DNA from: Phocaeicola_A sp963643925
GTDB taxonomy: Bacteria > Bacteroidota > Bacteroidia > Bacteroidales > Bacteroidaceae
Assembly (NCBI GenBank): GCA_963643925.1
Contig: CAVINS010000044.1
Span: 1-29,400 of the forward strand
DNA length: 29,400 nt
Reading direction: 5' to 3'
Shown: positions 1-8,439 of the stretch, in pieces
Layout: each line of letters begins with the position of its first letter
Position numbering within the stretch: position 1 is the first letter of the stretch
The notes under the pieces: generated by a model
What the model was told of the DNA's origin: nothing
Databases searched by the model: none
The model's input: only the letters and a program-made list of their open reading frames with translations
Program-made: the position numbers and the translations under genes

Positions 1-276
1 ATGGTTTTGGAGGAGGTTCTCATCACCTTCCTTCTCCGACACAAAACGGTTTTGTTCCACCTCGTCTGTCGGACTGTACGGCTTCGAAGAAGTCTCTTCG
101 CATCTCCGGCTTTCTGTCTTTGGGGCGGCTCCGGGAGAAAGCCATTTCGGCTGCCACACTCTTCGTTTTTCGCCTCGGGACGCACAGACTCCGAAAGAAC
201 GTCTTCGGGAGAGTCTTGCAGGTCATTTGTCATTAACATAAATGATGCACTCCCCACGCATTTATCCGCCGAAATA
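1..276. other. Non-coding stretch upstream of the susC-like operon
   Basis: I see no credible gene here. Open frames on both strands (plus 1-303, minus 23-226) encode Ser/Arg-rich sequence without a recognisable domain and overlap each other, as expected for GC-rich non-coding DNA. The only local structure noticed is a 7+1+7 bp dyad (ACAAAAC-G-GTTTTGT) at 41-55. The window starts inside this stretch, so it could hold the end of something upstream. Confidence 0.5.
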
Positions 277-308
277 TTTGGCGACACACGAAATAATTAT
301 TAACTTTG
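277..308 (+). promoter_or_regulatory. Bacteroides-type promoter of the susC-like operon
   Basis: TTTG (277-280) is followed after exactly 20 nt by TAACTTTG (301-308), a full match to the Bacteroidota sigma-ABfr consensus (TTTG, 19-21 nt, TAnnTTTG). Transcription would start near 315, leaving a leader of about 195 nt before the ATG at 511. No regulator, ECF sigma/anti-sigma pair or hybrid two-component gene is in view next to the operon. Confidence 0.8.
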
Positions 309-510
309 CAAATGATTAGCGGAGATGGCAAAATGAAAGGCTTCTAAAAAGAACGGAAGCGGAGTGTAAACAAGATAAGAGAGACTGCGCACAAAAGGGA
401 GAATCATCTGTGCCAAAGGACACGCTAAAGGAAAGAGAACCGGAACGCACCCAAACCGGGGCTCATGTAGATGCGGAAACGGACAAAGAATAACTTACAT
501 ACATGAGATT

Positions 511-3500
511 ATGAAACATAAGTTTTTATCGACTCTGATGCTGGTGGTCGCATTTGTGGGACACATGACAGCACAAACGACCGGAACGGTCGGAGGAAAA
601 GTCGTGGACGAAAACGGAGAACCTGTAATGGGCGCCCAAATTCAGCTGAAGGGTTCCAAAGCAGGTACAGTGACCGACATCGACGGCAACTTCACCCTCC
701 CCAAAGCCAAACGGGGAGACATCATCGTAATCAACTTCCTGGGCATGGGCACACAGACACTGAAGGCAGCGCCCAACATGAAAATCAGCCTGCAGCCGGA
801 GAACATCAACCTGGACGAGGTGATAGTGGTGGCCTTCGGCGAACAGAAGAAGTCATCCTTCACCGGATCGGCCGGAGTGGTGAACGCCGACGACATCTCC
901 CTGAGGCCCGTCAACAACGTGGCCGAAGCACTGAGCGGACAGGTGGCAGGTCTGCAGATGTACAAGACGTCGGGCGACCCATCGTCAACGCCTACCTTCC
1001 TCATCCGAGGCATCAGCTCCATCAACGCCGAAGTGGAACCGCTCATCGTGGTGGACGGCGCACCCTTCGCAGGATCGTGGACGGACATCAACCCCAATGA
1101 CGTGGCCTCCATATCCGTACTGAAGGACGCGGCCAGCACAGCCCTCTACGGCTCGCGAGGTGCCAACGGCGTCATCATGGTGACGACGAAGAACCCGCAA
1201 AAAGGCAAGACCATCATCACCCTCGACGCAAAATGGGGCTCAGTGAGCCGCGCCTCACAGGAGTATGACATGATAACCGACCCGGGACAGTACTACGAGA
1301 TGCAGTACGCTGCCGTCTACCGCAAGAACATTGCCAACGGCATGACCACCTACGCCGCACACACCAACGCCAACAGCACCATCACGGGCAACAGCGCCTC
1401 GGTAGGCGGACTGGGATACAATTGCTACACGGTGCCCGAAGGACAATACCTCATCGGCGACAACGGCAAGCTGAACCCCAATGCCAAACTGGGCAACGTG
1501 ATGACCTACAAAGGAAAACAGTACACCATCACCCCCGACGACTGGCTCGACGAAGCCATGCGCACCACACTGCGACAGGAGTACAACGTCAGCGTGAACG
1601 GCGGCAACGACGCGGCACAAATCTACACCTCGCTGGGTTACCTCGACGAGCCCGGAATCGCCTACGGCTCGGGCATGGAACGCTACACCGCCCGACTGAA
1701 AGCCACCATGAAGGCCAACGAATGGCTGAAGATAGGCAGCAACGTGAACTACGCGCACACGGTGAGCGATATGGCCAACAGCTCGTCGGGCTACAACGTG
1801 TTCTACGCCGTCAACCGCATCGCACCCATCTATCCGCTCTACATTCGCGACGGACAGGGCAACATCATGACCGACGCCAACGGACAGATGTACGACTATG
1901 GCGACGGCTCCAACGCAGGGCTCATCCGTCCCATGGTGCTCAAGGACGTCAACCCGCTGAAGGACGACCGCATACAGACCGACAACATGGTGACAAACTC
2001 CTTCTCGCTGACAGGTTTCGCCGACATCACCCCTACCTTCGTCAAGGGACTGAAGATAACACTCAACGGCACGGTGAGCGACTATGAATACCGCTACACC
2101 AACACCACACAACCTTTCTACGGACAGAGCGCAAGCAACAATCCCGGAGGTTACGTGCGCAAATACCACTACCGCTCCTACGCCTACAACCTGCAGCAGC
2201 TGGTGAACTACACGCACAGCTTCGGCAACCACAACATGACGCTGCTCTTGGGTCACGAGAGCAACCAGTCCACAGTGGAGGATATCGACGCCTCGCGCAC
2301 GGGCTTGTACAGCTTCTACGACAACCAGGAGCTGAGCGGTGCCATCAAGGAAAACTCAGGCACATCCAGCCAAAGCAAATACAACACCGAGGGCTACTTC
2401 TTCCGCGGCATGTACGACTACGACGGCAAATACTACGGACAGCTGTCATACCGACGCGACGCCTCCTCGCGCTTCCATCCGGACAACCGCTGGGGCGACT
2501 TCTACAGCTTCGGCGGCGCATGGATCATCTCCAAAGAAACGTGGATGGAGAGCTCGAAGAAATGGCTCGACATGCTGAAACTGAAGGTGTCCTTCGGACA
2601 GCAGGGCAACGACGGTATCGGCAACAACCGATACATGGACCTCTACGAGATACGCAACAGCAACGGAGAGACCGCCATCACCGTGTCCTCCAAAGGAAAC
2701 CCCGACATCACGTGGGAGACCAACACCAACGTGAACGCCGGCGTGGAGTTTGCCATGCTGGGCAACCGGCTGACAGGTAGCATCGAATACTTCTACCGCA
2801 AGACCACCGACATGCTGAGCTACGTCTACTTCCCGAAATCGTACGGCTACGACGGTCGCTACGAGAACGTGGGCGACATGGTGAACAAGGGCATAGAGGT
2901 GGCTCTGGGCTACGACGTCATACGCACGAAGGACCTGACCTGGAACGTCAACCTCAACGCCACACACTACCGCAACGAAATCGTGAAGCTGAACCCGCAG
3001 AACAAAAACGCCACACTGGACGGACACGGAGGCTACGTGTCGAGCTTCAACTTCTACGGCGAAGGCCTGCCCATCTACAGCTGGCGCCTGCCCAAATATG
3101 CCGGCGTGGCGGAGGACGGACAGTCGATGTGGTACGTGACCGATGCCGACGGCAACCTCGGCACCACGACCTCCTACGAATATGCCACCTATTACCACTG
3201 CGGCGACCCCACACCCGACCTCTACGGCGGCTTCGGCACCACCCTCGCATGGAAAGGCATCGACCTGGGCGTGAGCTTCTCCTACTCCATCGGCGGCAAG
3301 GTGTTCGACTATGGCTACAAGAACCTGATGGCAAGCCCCAGCAGCTCCACGGTGGGTTACAACTTCCACAAGGACCTGCTCAACGCATGGTCCGAGGAGA
3401 ACGCCACCTCCAACATACCCCGCCTGCAGTTCGGCGACGATGACAGCAACGGCGCATCCGACCGCTTCCTCACCGACGGCAGCTGGCTCAGCCTGCAGAA

Positions 3501-3705
3501 CATCAGCCTGGGCTACACACTGCCGAGCACACTCACCAACCGCTGGGGACTTGGCAAGGTGCGCATCTACGCCACCGCCGACAACGTATGGCTCTGGACC
3601 AAGCGCCAGGGACTCGACCCGCGCACCAGCTCCACCGGACAGCCGGGCACGGAGAACTATTCGTTCACACGCACCATTTCCGGCGGCATTACACTCCAGT
3701 TCTAA
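511..3705 (+). CDS. SusC/RagA-family TonB-linked outer-membrane transporter
   Basis: This is a TonB-dependent beta-barrel that, in its family, imports oligosaccharides or other large ligands together with the SusD-like lipoprotein encoded next. The 1064-aa length is typical. Visible in order: a signal peptide (residues 1-22, ending MTAQ), a carboxypeptidase-D-regulatory-like domain (about 25-95, with GxVxDENGEPVMGAQI and DGNFTL), a TonB-box-like DEVIVVAF (about 102-109), the plug (about 115-235, with LIRGISSINAEVEPLIVVDG and ASTALYGSRGANGVIMVTT), then the barrel ending in an aromatic residue (GGITLQF). There is no N-terminal STN domain, so sigma/anti-sigma signalling through this protein is not suggested. 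The stop is 23 nt before the susD-like ATG, indicating one operon. The substrate cannot be read from sequence; no glycosidase lies in the same operon. Confidence 0.95.
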   Translation: MKHKFLSTLMLVVAFVGHMTAQTTGTVGGKVVDENGEPVMGAQIQLKGSKAGTVTDIDGNFTLPKAKRGDIIVINFLGMGTQTLKAAPNMKISLQPENINLDEVIVVAFGEQKKSSFTGSAGVVNADDISLRPVNNVAEALSGQVAGLQMYKTSGDPSSTPTFLIRGISSINAEVEPLIVVDGAPFAGSWTDINPNDVASISVLKDAASTALYGSRGANGVIMVTTKNPQKGKTIITLDAKWGSVSRASQEYDMITDPGQYYEMQYAAVYRKNIANGMTTYAAHTNANSTITGNSASVGGLGYNCYTVPEGQYLIGDNGKLNPNAKLGNVMTYKGKQYTITPDDWLDEAMRTTLRQEYNVSVNGGNDAAQIYTSLGYLDEPGIAYGSGMERYTARLKATMKANEWLKIGSNVNYAHTVSDMANSSSGYNVFYAVNRIAPIYPLYIRDGQGNIMTDANGQMYDYGDGSNAGLIRPMVLKDVNPLKDDRIQTDNMVTNSFSLTGFADITPTFVKGLKITLNGTVSDYEYRYTNTTQPFYGQSASNNPGGYVRKYHYRSYAYNLQQLVNYTHSFGNHNMTLLLGHESNQSTVEDIDASRTGLYSFYDNQELSGAIKENSGTSSQSKYNTEGYFFRGMYDYDGKYYGQLSYRRDASSRFHPDNRWGDFYSFGGAWIISKETWMESSKKWLDMLKLKVSFGQQGNDGIGNNRYMDLYEIRNSNGETAITVSSKGNPDITWETNTNVNAGVEFAMLGNRLTGSIEYFYRKTTDMLSYVYFPKSYGYDGRYENVGDMVNKGIEVALGYDVIRTKDLTWNVNLNATHYRNEIVKLNPQNKNATLDGHGGYVSSFNFYGEGLPIYSWRLPKYAGVAEDGQSMWYVTDADGNLGTTTSYEYATYYHCGDPTPDLYGGFGTTLAWKGIDLGVSFSYSIGGKVFDYGYKNLMASPSSSTVGYNFHKDLLNAWSEENATSNIPRLQFGDDDSNGASDRFLTDGSWLSLQNISLGYTLPSTLTNRWGLGKVRIYATADNVWLWTKRQGLDPRTSSTGQPGTENYSFTRTISGGITLQF

Positions 3706-3728
3706 TCTAACAATAAGGAGAAACGACT

Positions 3729-5480
3729 ATGAAGAAGAAACTAATGAAAACGGCCATTGTGCCGATGATGATATGGGCCGCCTCGATGCCCCTGATGCAA
3801 AGCTGCATCGACGAGGAGATGCCTACCGACTATGCCACCGACCAGCAGATAGAGGAATCGTCCACCGCAGCCCAGAGCCTGGTGAACGGACTCAACGCAC
3901 TGATGGTGGACCAGTTCACCTACAACGGCGACCAAGTGGCTTACGACTGGGGATACCCCTGTCAGATGGTGATTCGCGACATCCTGGGCGGCGACATGCC
4001 TGTCACGGGCATCTACGACGACGGCTCGTCATGGGACTACCTGAGCTGGATAGCCGACGGCACCTATCTGAGCTACACCACCCTCTACACCTTCTCGTAC
4101 TACTATAAGCTGGTGAGCAACGCCAACAAGATCATAGAGCACTACGCCAACACAGAGTCCGACTACAAGGAGTACGGCGGCATGGCACTGGCTTACCGCG
4201 CAATGGCCTACATGGACCTGGCCCGCATGTTCGAATACCGCACCACGGGCTTCGAAAGCCTGGACGCAAAGGCCACCGACGTGATGGGACTCACCGTGCC
4301 CATCGTGACGGAGAAGACCACCATAGACGAGGCAAGAAACAATCCGCGCGCACCGTTCTACACGATGTACCGCTTCATCATGAGCGACCTGAACCTTGCC
4401 GAGACCCTGTTGGCCGACTACGTGCGCAGCTCAAAGCAGATGCCGGACGTGAGCGTAATCTACGGACTGAAGGCCCGCCTGTGGCTGGAGATGGCCACAC
4501 GTTTCGAAAAGAGCGCCGACGACCTCGCCACCTTCATGCAACACAAGAGCGACAACGACGGATACGACGCTGTCGACATCAGCACCGCCGACGACTGCTA
4601 CGCCAATGCGCTGGGGGATGCCCAGAGAGCCATCAACTTCCCCGGATACACTCCGCTGACAAAAGACCAGTGGAACGATACCAAGACTGGCTTCAACACC
4701 GCCAACAACGCTTGGATGTGGGCCGCTTCCATGCGCAGCAAGGAGATGCTCAGCGCCTGGTGGTTCTCGTGGCTCTGCTGGATGAGCCCAGAGAGCACTA
4801 CCCTCTCATGGGGTCAGAACTACGACTCATACCGGGCTATCGACGCCAACCTCTACAGCAACATCGGCAACAGCGACTGGCGCAAGAAGAGCTGGGTGGA
4901 CCCGCAGGATGCCTATGCCAAGGCCGTGCCCGAAGGATACAGCACCATCCTCAGAGATAAGCAATGGGCTACACTGCCGGCATACACAAGTCTGAAGTTC
5001 CGCCTCAACGGCGGCGAGCAGAGCGACTACAACGTGGCTATGCTCTGCGACATACCGCTGATGCGCATCGAAGAGATGTACTTCATCGCAGTCGAAGCCG
5101 CTGCACACGTCAACGGCATAGCTACCGGTGCGGCTACGCTGGAATATTTCATGAACAGTTGCCGCTACACCGACGGCAGCTACAAATGCGAAGCGACGAC
5201 CATGAAAATGTTCACCTTGGAGCTGATGCAGCAGAAGCGCGTAGAGTTCTGGGGCGAGGGTCTCACCTACTTCGACAACAAACGTCTGGCCCTCGGCATA
5301 CAACGCTACTACTACGGCTCCAACTATCCGGACTCTTACCAACTCAACTCCATAGCCGGATACGTCGCTCCATGGCTCAACTATTACATCTACGACTACG
5401 AGCGCGACCAAAACCAGGCAGTGATACTGAACCCCGACCTCTCCGGCGTGGTGCAAGCCAAGACAAATGCGATTGATTAA
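3729..5480 (+). CDS. SusD/RagB-family surface lipoprotein
   Basis: A cell-surface ligand-binding lipoprotein that caps the SusC-type barrel. The 583-aa protein starts with a lipoprotein signal ending in the lipobox MQSC (Cys about residue 26), followed by acidic residues (IDEE), as in surface-exported Bacteroides lipoproteins. The N-terminal part carries helical TPR-like sequence (YRAMAYMDLARMFEYRTTGF), and the C-terminal part has the usual segments MRIEEMYFIAVEAAA and LMQQKRVEFWGEGLTYFDNKR. An AAGGAG sequence lies about 8 nt before the ATG. The gene is 23 nt after the SusC-like gene and 21 nt before a third lipoprotein gene, so the three are almost certainly co-transcribed. Binding specificity is not inferable. 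Confidence 0.93.
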   Translation: MKKKLMKTAIVPMMIWAASMPLMQSCIDEEMPTDYATDQQIEESSTAAQSLVNGLNALMVDQFTYNGDQVAYDWGYPCQMVIRDILGGDMPVTGIYDDGSSWDYLSWIADGTYLSYTTLYTFSYYYKLVSNANKIIEHYANTESDYKEYGGMALAYRAMAYMDLARMFEYRTTGFESLDAKATDVMGLTVPIVTEKTTIDEARNNPRAPFYTMYRFIMSDLNLAETLLADYVRSSKQMPDVSVIYGLKARLWLEMATRFEKSADDLATFMQHKSDNDGYDAVDISTADDCYANALGDAQRAINFPGYTPLTKDQWNDTKTGFNTANNAWMWAASMRSKEMLSAWWFSWLCWMSPESTTLSWGQNYDSYRAIDANLYSNIGNSDWRKKSWVDPQDAYAKAVPEGYSTILRDKQWATLPAYTSLKFRLNGGEQSDYNVAMLCDIPLMRIEEMYFIAVEAAAHVNGIATGAATLEYFMNSCRYTDGSYKCEATTMKMFTLELMQQKRVEFWGEGLTYFDNKRLALGIQRYYYGSNYPDSYQLNSIAGYVAPWLNYYIYDYERDQNQAVILNPDLSGVVQAKTNAID

Positions 5481-5501
5481 ACATTTAAACAGTAAAAAAA
5501 G

Positions 5502-6446
5502 ATGAAGAAGTTTTCTTTTTTGAGATACACGGCAGGCATGCTCGGTGTGTGCCTTGCCTTCACGTTGGCGTCATGCAGCAGCGACGACGACAACTACACG
5601 CCCGGCGAACCTACCGCAGCGGGAGCCGTAGGAGCTTACTTCGACAGTAAGAACGCCTCAACCTTCGTGCTGTCGCCGGAGGATGAAACCATCGAACTGA
5701 CCCTGTCGCGCAGCAACACGCAGTCCGCCGTCACAGTACCCATCATAGCCACGGGCGAAGGCGCAAAGGCTCTGCAAGTGCCCGAGAGCGTGAGTTTCGC
5801 CGCAGGCGAAGCCTCGCAGACGCTGTCCATCGGTGTGAAAGGACTGGAGGTAAAGAAGCAGTATGCGCTCAATCTGGCCATCGACGAATCGCAAGCCGAC
5901 CACTACACGATGCACGACGGCACCTCGTCGCTCAGCTGCACCGTAGTGTTGACGCAGTGGACAATGATACAGGGGAGCGTGCAGTTCTACTTCAGCGGCA
6001 CCGACGCAATAGAGCCGATTTACTCAGACCTTTGGCAGTTGGAGGGCATGAACAGCTTCTACCTGACCAACTTCCTGGGCTCGGGAGCGAACTTGTACTT
6101 CACTCTCAGCGGCTCGGACATCGACTTCAACGACCCTGCGACACTGAAGGGTGAGGTGGTGCCTGTGAACGGCCAGGGTGCCTTGACGTACGACTACGGC
6201 GACTACGGCTACAAGTTGCACTACGTCAGCCCCGGAGTGGACGAAAACGGCGATGAACTGTTTGCATGGACAGTGGACGACACATACTTCTATTACGTAT
6301 ACTGGTACGGCGGTTACAGCTACTCGAGCTACTCGTGGCTCGATTTCAGCAACAAATACTTCTCCTTCAACGCCTACGCCTCCACCTACTCCTATTCCGC
6401 CGCAGATTATTGGTCGGGCTATACCTACCTCTACGGCGTGTGGTAA
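5502..6446 (+). CDS. Aromatic-rich surface lipoprotein, third gene of the SusC/D operon
   Basis: A 314-aa predicted lipoprotein: signal with lipobox TLASC (Cys about residue 25) followed by SSDDD, an acidic signature typical of surface-exposed Bacteroides lipoproteins. Residues about 40-150 look like a beta-sandwich of the Calx-beta/DUF4843 kind (VLSPEDETIELTLSRSN, then FAAGEASQTLSIGVKGL). The last 70 or so residues are strikingly rich in Tyr, Ser and Trp (for example YYVYWYGGYSYSSYSWLDF and TYSYSAADYWSGYTYLYG). Position after susD suggests an accessory ligand-binding protein (SusE/F-like or SGBP-like role), but no similarity to SusE or SusF is evident by eye. Function is inferred from context only; the aromatic tail could form a carbohydrate-binding surface or an assembly interface. 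Confidence 0.85.
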   Translation: MKKFSFLRYTAGMLGVCLAFTLASCSSDDDNYTPGEPTAAGAVGAYFDSKNASTFVLSPEDETIELTLSRSNTQSAVTVPIIATGEGAKALQVPESVSFAAGEASQTLSIGVKGLEVKKQYALNLAIDESQADHYTMHDGTSSLSCTVVLTQWTMIQGSVQFYFSGTDAIEPIYSDLWQLEGMNSFYLTNFLGSGANLYFTLSGSDIDFNDPATLKGEVVPVNGQGALTYDYGDYGYKLHYVSPGVDENGDELFAWTVDDTYFYYVYWYGGYSYSSYSWLDFSNKYFSFNAYASTYSYSAADYWSGYTYLYGVW

Positions 6447-6483
6447 AAAAATGACTATGGGGTTGCCCATAAGCAGAGCGAAG

Positions 6484-6516
6484 GGGAGGAATCCACAATG
6501 GGTTCCTCCCTTTTTT
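6484..6516 (+). terminator. Rho-independent terminator of the SusC/D operon
   Basis: GGGAGGAA (6484-6491) pairs with TTCCTCCC (6503-6510). The stem extends inward by TCC/GGG (one G-U) to about 11 bp around a 5-nt loop, and TTTTTT follows at 6511-6516. It lies 38 nt after the lipoprotein stop codon. Confidence 0.85.
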
Positions 6517-6605
6517 GGGGTTGTATCGTAGCAGCAAACTTCAGAAGTCCGCTACGCTTGTCTACGAAGTGTCGACTAAAGGAGACCGCGAGACCGCATC
6601 CTACA

Positions 6606-6651
6606 GGGGGATACAAGAATCCCCCGCCCTCCAAGAAAAGAGGCGCGGGGG
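6606..6651 (-). terminator. Hairpin pair downstream of the FadL-like gene (possible terminator)
   Basis: CCCCCGC (6621-6627) can pair either with GCGGGGG (6645-6651), with an inner CCTC/GAGG, or as ATCCCCC (6619-6625) with GGGGGAT (6606-6612). The two hairpins are mutually exclusive. The element sits between convergent genes, 39 nt past the minus-strand stop at 6690, but only a weak T-rich tail follows. Confidence 0.45.
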
Positions 6652-6689
6652 ACGCAAAGGGAGTATAATAACCAATTAATCGGAACTCA

Positions 6690-8297
6690 TCAGAAGCGGA
6701 AGCCCAGGGTGAGCATGAGGCGGTTTGTCTCGTTGGTCACGCCGATGGGGCTGAGCGAGGCATCGTCGTAGGAGTAGAAGTCGGCCTTCTGGTTGCTATA
6801 GAGATAGGCCATGTCGGCATAGAAACTGCTGGAACGGTAGCCCACGCCAAAGGTGAGGGTGTTCTGCTCGTAGTCGTTGAAGTACTGGGTGTCGGTGCGC
6901 GTGGTGTAGACGCCGAGCTCCTTGTAGGCCGTCTTGTTGTAGAGGGCGGAGCTGTAGTTGTAACCTACACGGAAACTGAACTGGGGGTCGAGCTTGAACT
7001 CACCGCCGAGACGGAGCGTGTGCACGCCCTTCAGGTCCTCGCGGATGTAGCTATTCTGCGTTGCCATGTAGTCGTCCTCATAGCCGTCGGGCATCTTCAA
7101 TCGTGCCGAGGAATAGTCCTGATACTCATACTCAGCGCCCAGGGCAATGTCGGTGCCGATGGTGCCGCCCATGCTGACGTTGAACTTCCATGGTGTGGTA
7201 AGCTCGTAGTCGTTCTCCACATCGCCGTCCCAACCGTCGTAGCTGTCGATGGATGCCTCGTAGGTGTCGATATTCTCGCCATTGATCATCTCATACTGTG
7301 AGGTCAACAGGGTGGAATAGCGCTCGGTGAGGGAATACCATGTAGGAGTGTGGATGGCCAGGCCGAAGCGGAACGAATAGTCGTCGAAGGGGCGGATGAT
7401 GGCGCCCAACTTGAGGTCGACACCGGATCCGCTGGTCTTGTACCAGTGTTGCAGGGAGTAGCTGGCAGTGAGTTCGTCGTCGCCATCCTGACGCAAGAGG
7501 TCCTCGCCGTAGACTGAGTAGCGTGAGTAGTTGACGTCGTAGGCTCCGATGGTGGCACCGAAGTAGAAGCGGTCCTCCACGTTGAAGGCCACGTTGAAGT
7601 CGTAGACACTGGTGCCGCCCTTCGTCTGGCAACGGTAGCTGGCATAATCGCCGTTCCAGCCGTAGAAGTAGTCGGTGGTCACGCCGCCCTGTGACTCCTG
7701 AGCGGCATCCACCAGTCCGGTGCGTCCGCCCATCACGCCGAGCCATCCGAAGTTCTCGTTCTGGAAGGCGCTGCGGTCGCTGGCGGACAGCATGTTGCTG
7801 AAGCTGTTGTAGGTAGCGCCGCCCTGTGCCACCTGGTAGGCCATGTAGCCCGTCTGTGAGGTGGTGCCCCCGAGGCTGCCTTGCATAGTGAAGAGGCGGT
7901 TGTAGTTGGCATACTTGTGATAGTTGAACCCGAAGTTGACGAAGCGCAACGACGTGTTGTTGCCAATCTTGTTGCTGTAGACGAAGCCTATCTGGTCGAA
8001 CGAGAGGCGGTCGCGGCTCTCCTTGGAGGTATTGTTGCCGAATACGCTCTTGGAGTCGGCCATGTTGTAGCTGAGCGTCATGGAGAGGTCGTTGCTACGG
8101 AAGATGCCGATGCCTGCGGGGTTGGTGCTGATGGTGGAGATGTCGCCACCGAGTGCGCTCATGGCGCCGCCCATGCCGACGAAGCGGGCTGTTCCGTTGA
8201 GGTCGCTCTTCATGAGCGGAGTGATGTCATATTCGGTCTGGGCAGGCAGGGCGGCTGCGCTTGCTGCCATTCCCAGGAGTAACAGGAGTTTTTTCAT
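6690..8297 (-). CDS. OmpP1/FadL-family outer-membrane protein
   Basis: A beta-barrel outer-membrane protein of the FadL/OmpP1 type (often auto-named hemin receptor in Bacteroides), expected to pass hydrophobic ligands. I chose the ATG at 8297 because it gives a clean signal peptide (MKKLLLLLGMAASAAALPAQ); an ATG at 8330 would add 11 polar residues in front. The mature N-terminus contains the family signature GTARFVGMGGAMSALGGDIS followed by NPAGIGIFRSND, which resembles the FadL N-terminal hatch. The rest has alternating barrel strands and ends LMLTLGFRF, with a terminal aromatic residue. Length is about 535 aa. It lies 143 nt downstream of another minus-strand gene and no clear own promoter was found, so co-transcription is possible. 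The ligand is unknown. Confidence 0.85.
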   Translation of the reverse strand: MKKLLLLLGMAASAAALPAQTEYDITPLMKSDLNGTARFVGMGGAMSALGGDISTISTNPAGIGIFRSNDLSMTLSYNMADSKSVFGNNTSKESRDRLSFDQIGFVYSNKIGNNTSLRFVNFGFNYHKYANYNRLFTMQGSLGGTTSQTGYMAYQVAQGGATYNSFSNMLSASDRSAFQNENFGWLGVMGGRTGLVDAAQESQGGVTTDYFYGWNGDYASYRCQTKGGTSVYDFNVAFNVEDRFYFGATIGAYDVNYSRYSVYGEDLLRQDGDDELTASYSLQHWYKTSGSGVDLKLGAIIRPFDDYSFRFGLAIHTPTWYSLTERYSTLLTSQYEMINGENIDTYEASIDSYDGWDGDVENDYELTTPWKFNVSMGGTIGTDIALGAEYEYQDYSSARLKMPDGYEDDYMATQNSYIREDLKGVHTLRLGGEFKLDPQFSFRVGYNYSSALYNKTAYKELGVYTTRTDTQYFNDYEQNTLTFGVGYRSSSFYADMAYLYSNQKADFYSYDDASLSPIGVTNETNRLMLTLGFRF

Positions 8298-8439
8298 TGT
8301 GTAGTATCTTTTGATGTTTACCATATTCATTATTTATATTACAAGCAAGAGGCTTCTGCCCGACCCCGCAGGCGAGGTGCTTCGGCCTCTGCGATGTATG
8401 GTGGATGCGAAAACTGCCTCCACATAGCGACGTGCCGGT

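Noticed and set aside
1..303. 100-aa protein at the left edge
   Set aside because: Low-complexity Ser/Arg-rich translation, no family, and its end runs into the promoter of the susC-like operon.
8298..8330. Upstream ATG for the FadL-like gene
   Set aside because: It adds 11 polar residues (MNMVNIKRYYT) before a normal signal peptide; the ATG at 8297 is better.
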